Positions 32,260-40,476 of a stretch of 64,000 nucleotides of DNA are shown piece after piece (within the stretch, counting starts at the first letter, position 1; each line of letters opens with the position of its first letter). The notes beneath the pieces are model-generated. The model was given only the letters and a program-made list of their open reading frames with translations. It ran no database searches and had not been told where the DNA came from. This stretch comes from Hamadaea tsunoensis DSM 44101 (GTDB taxonomy: Bacteria > Actinomycetota > Actinomycetes > Mycobacteriales > Micromonosporaceae). The position numbers and the translations under genes were made by a program. The DNA lies in the NCBI RefSeq assembly GCF_000428945.1, contig NZ_AUAX01000023.1, positions 62,001 through 126,000 on the forward strand. The letters are read 5' to 3'.

Positions 32260-33479
32260 CCGGCCGCTCCGCCGACGCCCGCCTGGTACGCCGGGCCGCC
32301 TGGGTGGTCGCGGCGCAGACCGCCGCCGCGGTCGCGCTCGTGGTCGCGGGGATCATCCTGGTCGTTCTCGTCTTCACCGTGCGGGAGCAGCGTACGGACG
32401 CTGAACGGATCGTGCACGACGCGGCGACGGCCGCCCGCGACGTCACCCCGGAACAGCCGCAGATCGTGCTGCTGGAGAGCACCGGGCCGGGCACCACCGT
32501 GGAGTCTTCGACGAACGCGCCGGATGTGTTGCGGCGATTGGACATCCGGTCGCTGCCCCCGGGCCGGAGCACGGTCCGGGCTCCCCGGACCGGACACGGC
32601 GACGACAACACCGAGTACCTGCTGTACGCCGCCGACCGGGGCGACGTCCGGATGGTGGCCGCGCTGGACACGCGGTTTCGCGCGTACGAGACGCGGCGGC
32701 TGGGGACCTCGCTGCTGATCGCCGGGATCGCCGGAATCCTCGCGGCGGCGGCCATCGGCTGGTTCGTCGGCCGCCGGGCCGTCCGCCCGCTCGCCGGTGC
32801 CCTGGCGATGCAGCGCCGGTTCGTCGCCGACGCGAGCCACGAACTGCGTACGCCGCTGACGATCCTGCACACCCGCGCGCAGCTCATCGCCCGGCGGCCG
32901 CATTCGGGGCTGGACGAGCGTACGCGCCGCGACATCGAGGGGCTGCGCCACGACACCCAGGCGCTGACCGAGATCGTCAACGACCTGCTGCTCGCGGCCG
33001 AACTCGAACACCGCCCCGAACTCAGCGAGCCGGTCGACCTCGGCGAGCTGGCCCGGCAGGTGGCAGTCGGCTTCAACATCCTGGCCCAGCAGAACTCCGT
33101 ACGCCTGACCGCCGAAACCCCGGCCGCACCGGTCGTCATCGCCGGTGTCGCCGTGGCGCTGCGCCGGGCGGTCAACGCGCTCGTGGACAACGCGCTGGCG
33201 CACACCGGCCCCGGCGACGAGATCGTCATCGCGGCCGGGCTCGACGCGGGGGCGGCGACGCTGTCGGTCACCGACACCGGCGAAGGGCTCGACCCTGCCG
33301 AGGCGGACACGCTGACCGAACGCTTCGCCCGGGGCGGCACGGACACCGGGCGCGGACGGCGGTTCGGGCTCGGGCTCGCGCTCGTCCGCGAGGTGGTCGA
33401 GGCGCACGGCGGCGGTCTCACGCTGACCGGCCGCCCCGGCGAAGGAGCCCGCGCCGTCCTCACCTTCCCCACCCGCTGA
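32256..33479 (+). CDS. Sensor histidine kinase, partner of the upstream regulator
   Basis: A 407-residue kinase. TM1 (about residues 18-43), an external sensor loop (about 45-145) with an acidic and Pro-rich composition, and TM2 (about 148-170) are followed at once by RRAVRPLAGALAMQRRFVAD. The phosphorylated His is in DASHELRTPLTIL (about 193). The ATPase domain has N-box ALVDNALAHT, G1 DTGEGLD and G2 FGLGLALVREV. The HAMP linker is absent or very short. ATG 32256 overlaps the regulator stop by 4 bases. The signal is unknown; the external loop is not a recognised domain. Confidence 0.92.
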   Translation: MTGRSADARLVRRAAWVVAAQTAAAVALVVAGIILVVLVFTVREQRTDAERIVHDAATAARDVTPEQPQIVLLESTGPGTTVESSTNAPDVLRRLDIRSLPPGRSTVRAPRTGHGDDNTEYLLYAADRGDVRMVAALDTRFRAYETRRLGTSLLIAGIAGILAAAAIGWFVGRRAVRPLAGALAMQRRFVADASHELRTPLTILHTRAQLIARRPHSGLDERTRRDIEGLRHDTQALTEIVNDLLLAAELEHRPELSEPVDLGELARQVAVGFNILAQQNSVRLTAETPAAPVVIAGVAVALRRAVNALVDNALAHTGPGDEIVIAAGLDAGAATLSVTDTGEGLDPAEADTLTERFARGGTDTGRGRRFGLGLALVREVVEAHGGGLTLTGRPGEGARAVLTFPTR

Positions 33480-33571
33480 GGTCCCCGGACCCGGTGGGGC
33501 CCGCGGAGCGGGGAACCTGCATCGATGGTCGCTCGTGTCTGATGGTGTCAGTGCGACACGGGAGGAACGGG

Positions 33572-33679
33572 TTGGATGCCGACGACTTCGACGAGTTCTA
33601 CCTGCCAGGCGAACATGCTGGAGGTGAGCCCGTTCACAACGCAGCGCCCGACCGGCCTTCACTCATGAGATTCCGATAA
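33572..33679 (+). pseudogene. Possible truncated ECF sigma factor start
   Basis: A TTG start 6 bases after GGGAGGAA opens 35 codons reading LDADDFDEFYLPGEH and then an unrelated tail to TAA. The first ten residues resemble the beginning of actinobacterial ECF sigma factors (DADDFDEFY followed by a helix), but the rest of region 2 is missing. This may be a deletion scar, or the resemblance may be chance. No other sigma sequence is nearby. Confidence 0.3.
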
Positions 33680-33686
33680 TATGATT

Positions 33687-33708
33687 CTCGTATCATCCGA
33701 GATACGAG
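33687..33708. promoter_or_regulatory. Operator-like palindrome before the NmrA-like pair
   Basis: CTCGTATC-6-GATACGAG, perfect 8-bp arms, located between a GATAAT hexamer and the GAGGAG ribosome site of the gene starting at 33718. A repressor bound here would block both polymerase and ribosome access. No regulator gene of TetR or HxlR type is adjacent, so its partner lies elsewhere. Confidence 0.55.
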
Positions 33709-33717
33709 GAGTCAGTC

Positions 33718-34605
33718 ATGATCACGATCATCGGGGCGACCGGCACCATCGGTCGCCTCACCCTCTCCGCACTGCTCGACCAGGGCGTACGCGTCGCCGC
33801 CGTCACCCGCGATCCGCACAGCGAACTGCCCGCCGGGGCGTACCGGATCGTGGGTGACCCGGGGCGGCCGGAGACCCTGGCCGGGGCGATCGACGGCACG
33901 CAGGCGCTGCTCATCAGCCCCCGGGCCGTCGGACCCGCCCTCGCCGATCTGCTCGAACTCGCCCGGCGCGGCGGAACCCGGCAGGCCGTCCTGCTGTCGG
34001 CGGCGACCGTCGCGTACCCGGCGGGGCTGGCGAAGTTCCGGGCGGGCTTCGAGGCGGCCGAGCTGGCCACCGCCGAATCCGGTCTGGAGTGGACGTTCCT
34101 GCGCTCCACCGACTACGCGGCCAACGCACTCGCGTGGGCCGGCCAGGTCCGCGCCGGCGACGTCGTCCGGGGCGCGTACGCGGCCGCGCGGACGTCCACC
34201 GTGCACGAGCGGGACGTCGCGGCGGTCGCCGCCCGGGCGCTGACCGAGCCCGGGCACGCCGGGAAGTCCTACATCCTCACCGGCCCGGAGTCGCTCTCCC
34301 AGGCCGACAAGGTACGCCTCCTCGGCGCCGCGACCGGCCGGCCGCTGACGTTCCAGGAGCTGCCGCCCGACGACGTACGCGCCGGCATGCTGGCCGCGGG
34401 CCTGCCCGAGGAGGTGCCCGACCGGCTGCTCGGCTCCCTGGCCGACTACGCCCGCGAACCGGGGCCGACCTCGGACGACGTCGAGAAGGTGCTCGGCCGC
34501 CCGGCCCTGACCTTCGCCGACTGGGCCGCCGAACACGCGGCCGCGTTCACCGGCGGGGCGGCCTTCGCGAGCGGCGCCGCCTTCACGAGCGGGGGCGCGC
34601 GATGA
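33718..34605 (+). CDS. NmrA/SDR-type NAD(P)-binding protein
   Basis: A 295-residue atypical short-chain dehydrogenase-like protein. The dinucleotide motif is ITIIGATGTIGRLTL (GxxGxxG) at the N-terminus. Further family features are ALLISPRAVG, TRQAVLLSAATVA (where Ser/Tyr of classical SDRs are not conserved) and LEWTFLRSTDYAANALAW. It is related to NmrA and quinone-reductase-2 proteins that bind NADP(H) as redox sensors or reductases. The C-terminus has a short Ala/Gly/Thr/Ser repeat (GGAAFASGAAFTSGG) that looks like an extension. Its stop overlaps the next gene by 4 bases. Confidence 0.88.
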   Translation: MITIIGATGTIGRLTLSALLDQGVRVAAVTRDPHSELPAGAYRIVGDPGRPETLAGAIDGTQALLISPRAVGPALADLLELARRGGTRQAVLLSAATVAYPAGLAKFRAGFEAAELATAESGLEWTFLRSTDYAANALAWAGQVRAGDVVRGAYAAARTSTVHERDVAAVAARALTEPGHAGKSYILTGPESLSQADKVRLLGAATGRPLTFQELPPDDVRAGMLAAGLPEEVPDRLLGSLADYAREPGPTSDDVEKVLGRPALTFADWAAEHAAAFTGGAAFASGAAFTSGGAR

Positions 34606-35279
34606 GGCTGACCGTCATCGCGGCCACCGGCGGCATCGGCCGGCACCTGCTCGACCAGGCGGTGGCCGCCGGGCACGACGTCACCGCCGTGGTGCGTACG
34701 CCCGCCAACATCCCCCCGCAACCCCGCCCGGTACGCGTCGTCGCGGCCGACCTGAACGCCCCGGACCCGGCCGCGCTGGAGTCCGCGGTCGCCGGGGCGG
34801 ATGCGGTGCTGTCCGGGCTCGGGCCGAGGAATCCGCGTACGGAGGCGGGCATCGCGTCGAAGGGGACCCGGGCGATCGTCGCCGCGATGGCGGCCACCGG
34901 CGCCCGCCGGCTCATCGTCGTCAGCGCCGCCCCGATCGGGACGGTCCCGTCGCCGGGCAACCCGCACCCGCCGAAGCACGACCCGGGCGACGGCTTCTTC
35001 ATGCGCAACCTCGGGGCGAGGTTCGCCGGGGCGATGTTCCGGGCGCACTACGCCGACCTGGCGATCATGGAAGATCTGGTCCGGGACAGCGGACTGGAGT
35101 GGACGATCTCCCGGCCGCCCCAGCTGACCGACAAGCCGGGCACCGGCCGGTACCGGGAGGCGTACGGGCGCAACATCAAGGGCGGCTGGTCGGTGCCGCG
35201 CGCGGACGTCGCCCACCACATGCTCGCGATGCTGAACCGCCCCGAGACGATCGGCCGCATCGTCGGCATAGCCACCTGA
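34602..35279 (+). CDS. NAD(P)-binding oxidoreductase (NmrA/SDR-like), second of pair
   Basis: A 225-residue protein with Rossmann start LTVIAATGGIGRHLLDQA, then AVLSGLGPRNPRTEAG, ARRLIVVSAAPIG and a C-terminal LEWTISRPPQLTDKPGTG. It is similar in fold to the preceding protein but from a different subgroup (BVR-B/flavin-reductase-like, atypical SDR5). ATG 34602 forms ATGA with the upstream stop, so the two are made together. A reductase acting on flavins, quinones or a biliverdin-like substrate is possible. The 75-bp palindrome begins 50 bases past its stop. Confidence 0.86.
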   Translation: MRLTVIAATGGIGRHLLDQAVAAGHDVTAVVRTPANIPPQPRPVRVVAADLNAPDPAALESAVAGADAVLSGLGPRNPRTEAGIASKGTRAIVAAMAATGARRLIVVSAAPIGTVPSPGNPHPPKHDPGDGFFMRNLGARFAGAMFRAHYADLAIMEDLVRDSGLEWTISRPPQLTDKPGTGRYREAYGRNIKGGWSVPRADVAHHMLAMLNRPETIGRIVGIAT

Positions 35280-35328
35280 CCGCCGGCTCCCGACCGCCGG
35301 CTCCCCGCCGCCCCGTCGCCCGCCTCAA

Positions 35329-35403
35329 GATCCCGTTTGGATCACGGTTATCACCCGAATCATGGCCCATGATTCGGGTGATTTCCCTGATCCAAACGGG
35401 ATC
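35329..35403. repeat. 75-bp near-perfect palindrome, GATCCCGTTTGG family
   Basis: The left half GATCCCGTTTGGATCA... and right half ...TGATCCAAACGGGATC pair along about 35 bases with few mismatches, the centre being CATGGCCCATG. It lies between convergent genes (stops at 35279 and 35447), where it may end transcription both ways. Same family as 40398-40472 and 58238-58312. Confidence 0.88.
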
Positions 35404-35446
35404 AAGGCCCGGATCACGAGCCGCGTCACGGACCGGGAAAGGGCGG

Positions 35447-36535
35447 TCAAGGGGTAGGCGCCTTGGGGAGGTGGCGCGGGGTCCAGCCGCGGCTGACCGC
35501 GCCGACGAGCTGCGGCGGCGTCGACTTGCGCGCCATCGCCTTGAAGAACAGGTAGCTCGCGACCAGGAGAATCCAGCGCCCCAGCTGGAGCAGCAGGGCG
35601 CCCGCCCCCTCGTCGCAGCTGAACGTCGCCGAGGTGTCGTTCGCCGAGTGGACCACCATCACGAGCACGATGCCGCCGACCGCGGCGGGCGTACCCCGGC
35701 GGCCGTAGAGATGCCACATCCGCCAGGCGAGCGCCGTCGCCGCCGCCGTCCACAGCCAGTGCAGCGGCGACACCGAGAACATCCGGAACACCTGCGCCTG
35801 CAGTACGCCGAGAGTCGTCGGGACCGCCGTCTGCGTCCCGCAGAAGTTCGGGCCGGTGGCGTGCGCGGTGGCGTACGCGTACTGGGTCGTCTCGGTGATC
35901 GCGAAGGCGAACCCGGCGGCCAGGCCGAGCGCCAGGCCGGCCCGGGGATCGCGGTAGCGGCCGAACGCGTACAGGCAGAGGGGGACGAGCAGTTTCGTAC
36001 CCTCCTCGACGAGGCCGACGGTGATCGTGGCGGTGCGGGCGCCGGCGCCGTTCAGGATCGCGCTGTTGACGTTGGCGGCGATCACCAGGACGGCGCCGGC
36101 GACCGCGACCATGACGGCGATCAGCTCGGGCAGGCCGATGACGTCGTCCAGCGCCAGCTGCCGGACCATGAAGCGATAGAAGGCCCAGCTCAGCGCGGTC
36201 ATCGCGAGAAAGCTGACGAGGGCGGCGAGGGCCACCTCCCCGTTCGCCCGGTACGCCGCCCCGCCGGCCGCGATGACCACCAGTGCCGCGACGACGAACC
36301 AGATCCAGCGGCCCCAGAACCGGCCGTGGAAGAACCGGCCCCGGTCGGAGCGCTCGTCGCTGGCCCGCACGCGGCCGGTCCAGGCGCGACCGTCCCAGAA
36401 GCGGGATTGCGAGACGGTGGTCGACGGATCGGGGAACCAGTCCGCCTCCGGCCGGCCGAGTCGCGCGCGGGCCAGGCGCAGCGCGGCGGCGAACCCAGCC
36501 GCCAGCAGGAGCACGCCCAGCACGCTGAGGAACAT
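35447..36535 (-). CDS. PrsW-family intramembrane metalloprotease with DUF2510-like domain
   Basis: A 362-residue membrane protein. After the first helix (about residues 3-22) comes a DUF2510-type Trp-rich module (ADWFPDPSTTVSQSRFWDG then RAWT, about 31-55). About eight further helices follow. The PrsW motifs are VGLVEEGTKLLVPL (E-E-x-x-K, about 180), AFAITETTQYAY (E-x-x-x-Y) and a later His motif in MVVHSANDTSA. Known PrsW proteases cleave anti-sigma factors inside the membrane; homologues vary. ATG 36535 follows AGGTGGGGG. The target is unknown; no membrane anti-sigma gene is nearby. A small ORF lies just upstream on the same strand. Confidence 0.88.
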   Translation of the reverse strand: MFLSVLGVLLLAAGFAAALRLARARLGRPEADWFPDPSTTVSQSRFWDGRAWTGRVRASDERSDRGRFFHGRFWGRWIWFVVAALVVIAAGGAAYRANGEVALAALVSFLAMTALSWAFYRFMVRQLALDDVIGLPELIAVMVAVAGAVLVIAANVNSAILNGAGARTATITVGLVEEGTKLLVPLCLYAFGRYRDPRAGLALGLAAGFAFAITETTQYAYATAHATGPNFCGTQTAVPTTLGVLQAQVFRMFSVSPLHWLWTAAATALAWRMWHLYGRRGTPAAVGGIVLVMVVHSANDTSATFSCDEGAGALLLQLGRWILLVASYLFFKAMARKSTPPQLVGAVSRGWTPRHLPKAPTP

Positions 36536-36582
36536 GTCCCCCACCTTGGCACAAACTCGATCACACCGGGGCAGAAAAGGCG

Positions 36583-36777
36583 TTAGAGGAACAGCTCCCG
36601 CAGGTAGCCCCAGACCCGGGCGGCGATCTCGGCGATCCGCGCGTACACGTCGGGCAGGGTGCGGGTGAGCCATTCGACGAACGCGGGGAAGGTCGCGAGG
36701 ATCAGCCGCCGGTGCAGATCGTCGAGCCCGTCGAGGGCGTCGATGATCCGCCTGCGGTCGGCCTCGTCGAGCGTCAT
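36583..36777 (-). CDS. Small unrecognised helical protein upstream of PrsW-like gene
   Basis: A 64-residue ORF with ATG 36777 after GGAAGAA. The sequence is strongly helical and amphipathic (MTLDEADRRRIIDALDGLDD, then HRRLILATFPAFVEWL and IAEIAARVWGYLREL), with no signal peptide. Codon third positions are GC-rich, as expected for real genes here, and it sits 47 bases upstream of the PrsW-like start on the same strand. I do not recognise it. It could be a small partner of the protease or of the divergent XRE system. Confidence 0.55.
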   Translation of the reverse strand: MTLDEADRRRIIDALDGLDDLHRRLILATFPAFVEWLTRTLPDVYARIAEIAARVWGYLRELFL

Positions 36778-36987
36778 GCGCGTTTCTTCCGGTCACGGGT
36801 GGTCGGCCGCGGACGGTCCGTGCGGACGGTGGCCGTTCGCACGGTCAGGATGCCGTTCGGCGCCCGGCCCGGGCACGGGTTGCCCGTTGCCAAAAGCCCG
36901 CCGGTACGCGTACGGCGATGGACGTCGCTCCATTTCGGCCGATCGGCCGGTCGACCGGGGTTGCCGGACGTTCGTACCGTCGTCGGC

Positions 36988-38160
36988 ATGGAGGGGGCCG
37001 AGTTCGGGAGGGAACTGCGGCGGCTGCGCGGCGCGGCGGGGCTGTCACTGGGTGCGCTGGCGCGCGCGACGCACTTCGACAAGGGCTACCTGAGCCGCGT
37101 CGAGACCGGGGAGCGTACGCCGAGCCCGCAGCTGTCCCGCCTGTGCGACCAGGTGCTGGGCACGGGCGGATACCTGACGCGGCTGCTGCTGTCGGGGGCG
37201 GCGCCCCGGATACCGGCGGTGCGGGAGCAGCCGGCCGAGGATCCGCCCGCCGCGGCCGGGCGCGCGCCGACCGACCCGCTGCTGCGCGCGCCGTTCGCCG
37301 CGATGCTGACCGAACTGCGCAAGCTGGGCCAGTCGAGTCCGAGCGGGACGGTCCTGGAACTCGTCCGCGCGCAGCTGACCGGCCTGCGCAGCCTGGCCGC
37401 CACCCCCGACCCCGAACTGCTGCGCCTCATGGCCCGGTACGCGGAGTACGCCGGCTGGCTGACCCAGGAGGCCGGCGACGCCGAGGCCGCCCAGTACTGG
37501 ACCACGTACGCCTGGCGCTACGCGACCCGCGCGGGCGACGCCGAGCTGGCCGCGTACACGAAGGTCCGGCAGGCCGAGCTGGCGATGGAGCGCGGCGATC
37601 CGGTGTCCACTCTCGACTACGCCACCGAGGTCCAGGCCGACCCGGCCGCCTCCGCCCGGACCCGTGCCCTCGCCGCGCACCGGGAGGCGCAGGCCCATGC
37701 CCTGCTGTTCGACGCCCGCCGCGTCGCGTACGCGCTGCACCGCGCCCGCCGGTGGGGCTTCGCCCACGCCGAGGAGCACGGCGTCCTCGGCTCCTCCACC
37801 ATCGTCGACATGGCCGCGATGGCCGACGGCTGGTGCGCCTTCGAACTGGGCGATCACGACACGGCGATCGAACGCCTGGAACACGGTCTCGCCCAGATCC
37901 CCGAGTCGTCGCGCCGCATCCGGGCGATCTTCGGCAGCCGGCTGGCCCTCGCGTACCTGGCGGCCGACCAGGTGGACAACGCCTGCACCGCGGGGCACCG
38001 CGCGTGGGAACTCGCCCAGCTGACCGACTCGGCCACCGCCGGCGCCCAGCTGAAAATGCTCGCCCGCAACCTACAGCGGCGGCGCTCGAACAGCGCCGCG
38101 ATGGAGCTGTTCAACCGGCTGACCACGGCCGGTCCGCTGCCGAGCGGTGCCGCCGCCTGA
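36988..38160 (+). CDS. XRE-family HTH regulator with C-terminal TPR-like repeats
   Basis: A 390-residue protein. The N-terminal Cro/CI-type helix-turn-helix (about residues 5-62) includes FGRELRRLRGAAGLSLGALA and KGYLSRVETGERTPSPQL. A linker rich in Pro/Ala leads to a helical solenoid (about 100-390) with TPR-like helices (YAEYAGWLTQEAGDAEAAQY, WAYRYATRAGD-like, YLAADQVDNACTAGHRAWEL). This domain order resembles actinobacterial regulators that bind signals or peptides through the TPR part. ATG 36988 is chosen from the HTH start; no strong site is seen. Its stop TGA shares a base with the ATG of the TIR-like gene, so the pair is one operon. Known targets: none visible. Confidence 0.87.
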   Translation: MEGAEFGRELRRLRGAAGLSLGALARATHFDKGYLSRVETGERTPSPQLSRLCDQVLGTGGYLTRLLLSGAAPRIPAVREQPAEDPPAAAGRAPTDPLLRAPFAAMLTELRKLGQSSPSGTVLELVRAQLTGLRSLAATPDPELLRLMARYAEYAGWLTQEAGDAEAAQYWTTYAWRYATRAGDAELAAYTKVRQAELAMERGDPVSTLDYATEVQADPAASARTRALAAHREAQAHALLFDARRVAYALHRARRWGFAHAEEHGVLGSSTIVDMAAMADGWCAFELGDHDTAIERLEHGLAQIPESSRRIRAIFGSRLALAYLAADQVDNACTAGHRAWELAQLTDSATAGAQLKMLARNLQRRRSNSAAMELFNRLTTAGPLPSGAAA

Positions 38161-39458
38161 TGGCCGTCCTCGCCTTCTGCGGCCCCGCCTCCGCCGGCGG
38201 CCAGGAGCTGCTCGACTCGTGGATCGTCCCGCTGTGCGCCCGCTACGGCCTCGACCTGGCCGTCGCGCCGCCGAACGCCGACCGCCTGTGGGGCGTCCAG
38301 CACCGCCGGGACGCCGTCGTCGTCTGGGACCTGTCCGACGAGGGCGCCGAGAACGTCTACCGCACGCTGACGATGCACGCCAAGACCGAGCCCAACCATG
38401 TCCTGCTCAGCCGCACGCCGCTGCCGCGCAACGTCCTCGGCTTCGCCCAGTGCGCGCCCGTGCACGGCCACACCGCCGGCAACGACCTCCTCGGCGGCTG
38501 GCTCGACCGGCTGCTGCACAGCCGCAGCACCGGCGGCCCCGTCCCGCCGCGCCCGGCGCCCGAGATCGCCGCCCACTACTGGCACGCACCCCAGCTCGAC
38601 GACCTCTTCCTCAGCTTCCGCGGCTCCCACCAGGGCGAGGTCGAGGCCTGGCGGACCGCTTTCATGCGTACCACCGGGCGGTCGGTGCGCATGGTCCCGC
38701 CCAACGAGTACGCGTACCGGACCGAGATCGTCACCCAGCAGCAGCTCTGGGAGGGCGCGGCCCGCCTCAAGTACGAGATCGAGGCGATCGGACGGGCCGT
38801 GGTCTACCCGACCGACGACTACTTCGCCTCCTTCTGGACCGCCACCGAGCTGCTGATCCTGCTGTTCCTGCACGGGCGGGACCCGCGTACGGGGGCGCGG
38901 TTCATGCGCGAGGCGTTCTTCGCCCGGCCGCCGTCCGTCTCCGAGCTCGAATCCTTCCGCGACGGGCTGCTGCGGCTGGGCGTACCGATGATGGGACCGG
39001 GCGACATGGACCGGTTCGTGTATCTGACCAACAACGCCTCGCCGGTGACGACCGCGCCGGAGACCCGCGTACCCGCCCGGGGCCTCGGCAAGCTCATCGC
39101 GCTCGCCGTCCGCAACCGGTACGGCTACTACCAGCCCGAGTTCCAGACCGACGAGTTCTGGCAGCTGGTACGCGTACCGTGCCCCCGCTGCGCGCCGCAG
39201 CGGGACTGGTCGCAGGCCGACTGGCGGGAGCACATGCGGCTGCCCGCCGACCGCGACCGTACCGACTACTTCGGCTACTTCCCGGCCGACCCCGCCGACC
39301 TTGCCCGGGGCTCGCTCACCTGCCCGAACTGCGGCAACCGGCTGCACGTCGCCAACCACCGGGGTACGCGCTCGGTCTGGCAGCCGGTCCAGAGCACGGA
39401 GGCGGACCAGGACCGGCCGGTGCTGTGGCGGCTGCCCGTTTGGGAGGTCCTCCGGTAG
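38160..39458 (+). CDS. Unrecognised protein with TIR-like domain and C-terminal zinc ribbon
   Basis: A 432-residue soluble protein I cannot assign to a named family. Residues 1-120 form an alpha/beta domain (MAVLAFCGPASAGGQELLDS; DAVVVWDLSDEGAENVY). Residues 147-240 look TIR-like: the first strand is DDLFLSFRGS and, after ARLKYEIEAIGRAVVYPTDD, the segment YFASFWTATELLIL aligns with the TIR S-x-W-C-x-x-E-L motif, making E230 the candidate NADase glutamate. A helical middle (about 240-330) leads to a zinc ribbon with C341-x2-C344 and C388-x2-C391. The start ATG overlaps the XRE gene's TGA. NAD cleavage, signalling or defence is inference; motif match is by eye. Confidence 0.7.
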   Translation: MAVLAFCGPASAGGQELLDSWIVPLCARYGLDLAVAPPNADRLWGVQHRRDAVVVWDLSDEGAENVYRTLTMHAKTEPNHVLLSRTPLPRNVLGFAQCAPVHGHTAGNDLLGGWLDRLLHSRSTGGPVPPRPAPEIAAHYWHAPQLDDLFLSFRGSHQGEVEAWRTAFMRTTGRSVRMVPPNEYAYRTEIVTQQQLWEGAARLKYEIEAIGRAVVYPTDDYFASFWTATELLILLFLHGRDPRTGARFMREAFFARPPSVSELESFRDGLLRLGVPMMGPGDMDRFVYLTNNASPVTTAPETRVPARGLGKLIALAVRNRYGYYQPEFQTDEFWQLVRVPCPRCAPQRDWSQADWREHMRLPADRDRTDYFGYFPADPADLARGSLTCPNCGNRLHVANHRGTRSVWQPVQSTEADQDRPVLWRLPVWEVLR

Positions 39459-39608
39459 GGCACTGCGTCCGGACATCGGCGGTTCGGCTGGCCGCGCCCA
39501 CCGGGCGGTGATCGAAATGTGTCGGCGTGGCAGCGCCGAACTTCCCGGGCATGCGGCACAATCGTCCAGATCGGAGATGCCGAATCGGATTCGCGAGGAG
39601 GAAACGCC

Positions 39609-40364
39609 GTGCGCGTGAGGGGTTATCCCGCCGGAGTGCCGTGCTGGACTCAGTTGACCACTCCGGACGCCGCCGCTTCGGCCGTGTTCTACGCCGATCT
39701 CCTCGGCTGGAAACGCGACGACGCCGACGTCTTCCGGCACGACGACCGCGCGGCGGCCGGCTTGCAGCCGGTGCCCGGCGGCCCGGCCGCCTGGCTGAGC
39801 TACATCGCCGCCGACGACATCGACGCGGCCGTGTCCGCGGCCGCCGCGGCCGGCGGGACGCAGCTCTCCCCCATCGTCGAAGATCCGCACGGCGGCCGGG
39901 CGGCGGTCCTGCGCGACCCCGCGGGCGCGGTGTTCGGCATCTGGCAGCGCACGACCCTCGCCGGTGCGCAGGTGGCCGGCGAGCCGGGCTCGGTCTGCTG
40001 GACCGACCTCGCCACCGGCGACCGGGCCGGCGCGGAGGCGTTCTACGGCAACGTCTTCGAGTGGGCGTCCCGGCTGACCGACTACAGCCCCGGCGACAAC
40101 TACTACGAGTTCAGCACCCACGCCCGCGCGGTCGCGGGGATGCGCGTCCTGACTCCCGAGATCGCGTCCCGGGTGCCGACCCACTGGCTCATCACTTTCG
40201 AGGTCCAGGACGTCCCCGCCCACGCGGAACGGGCAGTCGCCCGCGGTGCCAACGTCCTCGTGGGACCGGTCGACGCGGGCGTCGGCGTCTACTCCCAGAT
40301 CATCGACCCGCAGGGCGCCGCGTTCGGCCTCATCGAACTCGCCGAGTCCTTCAAGGTCGGCTGA
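39609..40364 (+). CDS. Two-domain VOC (glyoxalase/bleomycin-resistance-like) protein
   Basis: A 251-residue protein made of two tandem vicinal-oxygen-chelate domains: about 1-120 (VPCWTQLTTPDAAASAVFYA, ending DPAGAVFGIWQ) and about 130-251 (SVCWTDLATGDRAGAEAFYG, ending DPQGAAFGLIEL). Each half has the paired beta-alpha-beta-beta-beta units typical of the CFP30-like group. Metal-ligand positions are not all conserved, so a binding rather than catalytic role is possible. GTG 39609 follows GAGGAGGAA, which decides the start. The 75-bp palindrome begins 33 bases after its stop and separates it from the convergent PL7 gene. Confidence 0.88.
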   Translation: MRVRGYPAGVPCWTQLTTPDAAASAVFYADLLGWKRDDADVFRHDDRAAAGLQPVPGGPAAWLSYIAADDIDAAVSAAAAAGGTQLSPIVEDPHGGRAAVLRDPAGAVFGIWQRTTLAGAQVAGEPGSVCWTDLATGDRAGAEAFYGNVFEWASRLTDYSPGDNYYEFSTHARAVAGMRVLTPEIASRVPTHWLITFEVQDVPAHAERAVARGANVLVGPVDAGVGVYSQIIDPQGAAFGLIELAESFKVG

Positions 40365-40397
40365 GAAAGCCGCCGCCGCGAAGATCACCGCTGCGGA

Positions 40398-40472
40398 GAT
40401 CCCGTTTGGATCAGGGAAATCACCCGAATCTTGGGTCAAGATTACGTGCGCATCCCTGATCCAAACGGGATC
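40398..40472. repeat. 75-bp palindrome, GATCCCGTTTGG family
   Basis: The first 16 and last 16 bases are exact reverse complements (GATCCCGTTTGGATCA / TGATCCAAACGGGATC). The inner part pairs CCCGAATCTTGGG only partly with its partner, which has drifted. It lies between convergent stops at 40364 and 40477. Confidence 0.87.
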
Positions 40473-40476
40473 TTTC

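Larger units (their letters stand above)
33480..33717. other. Intergenic stretch with a possible ECF sigma remnant
   Basis: Between the kinase stop and the first NmrA-like gene. It carries GGGAGG then a TTG-started 35-codon frame (33572-33679), a GATAAT hexamer (33675-33680) that could be a -10 element, and the CTCGTATC palindrome. Otherwise nothing. Confidence 0.5.
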
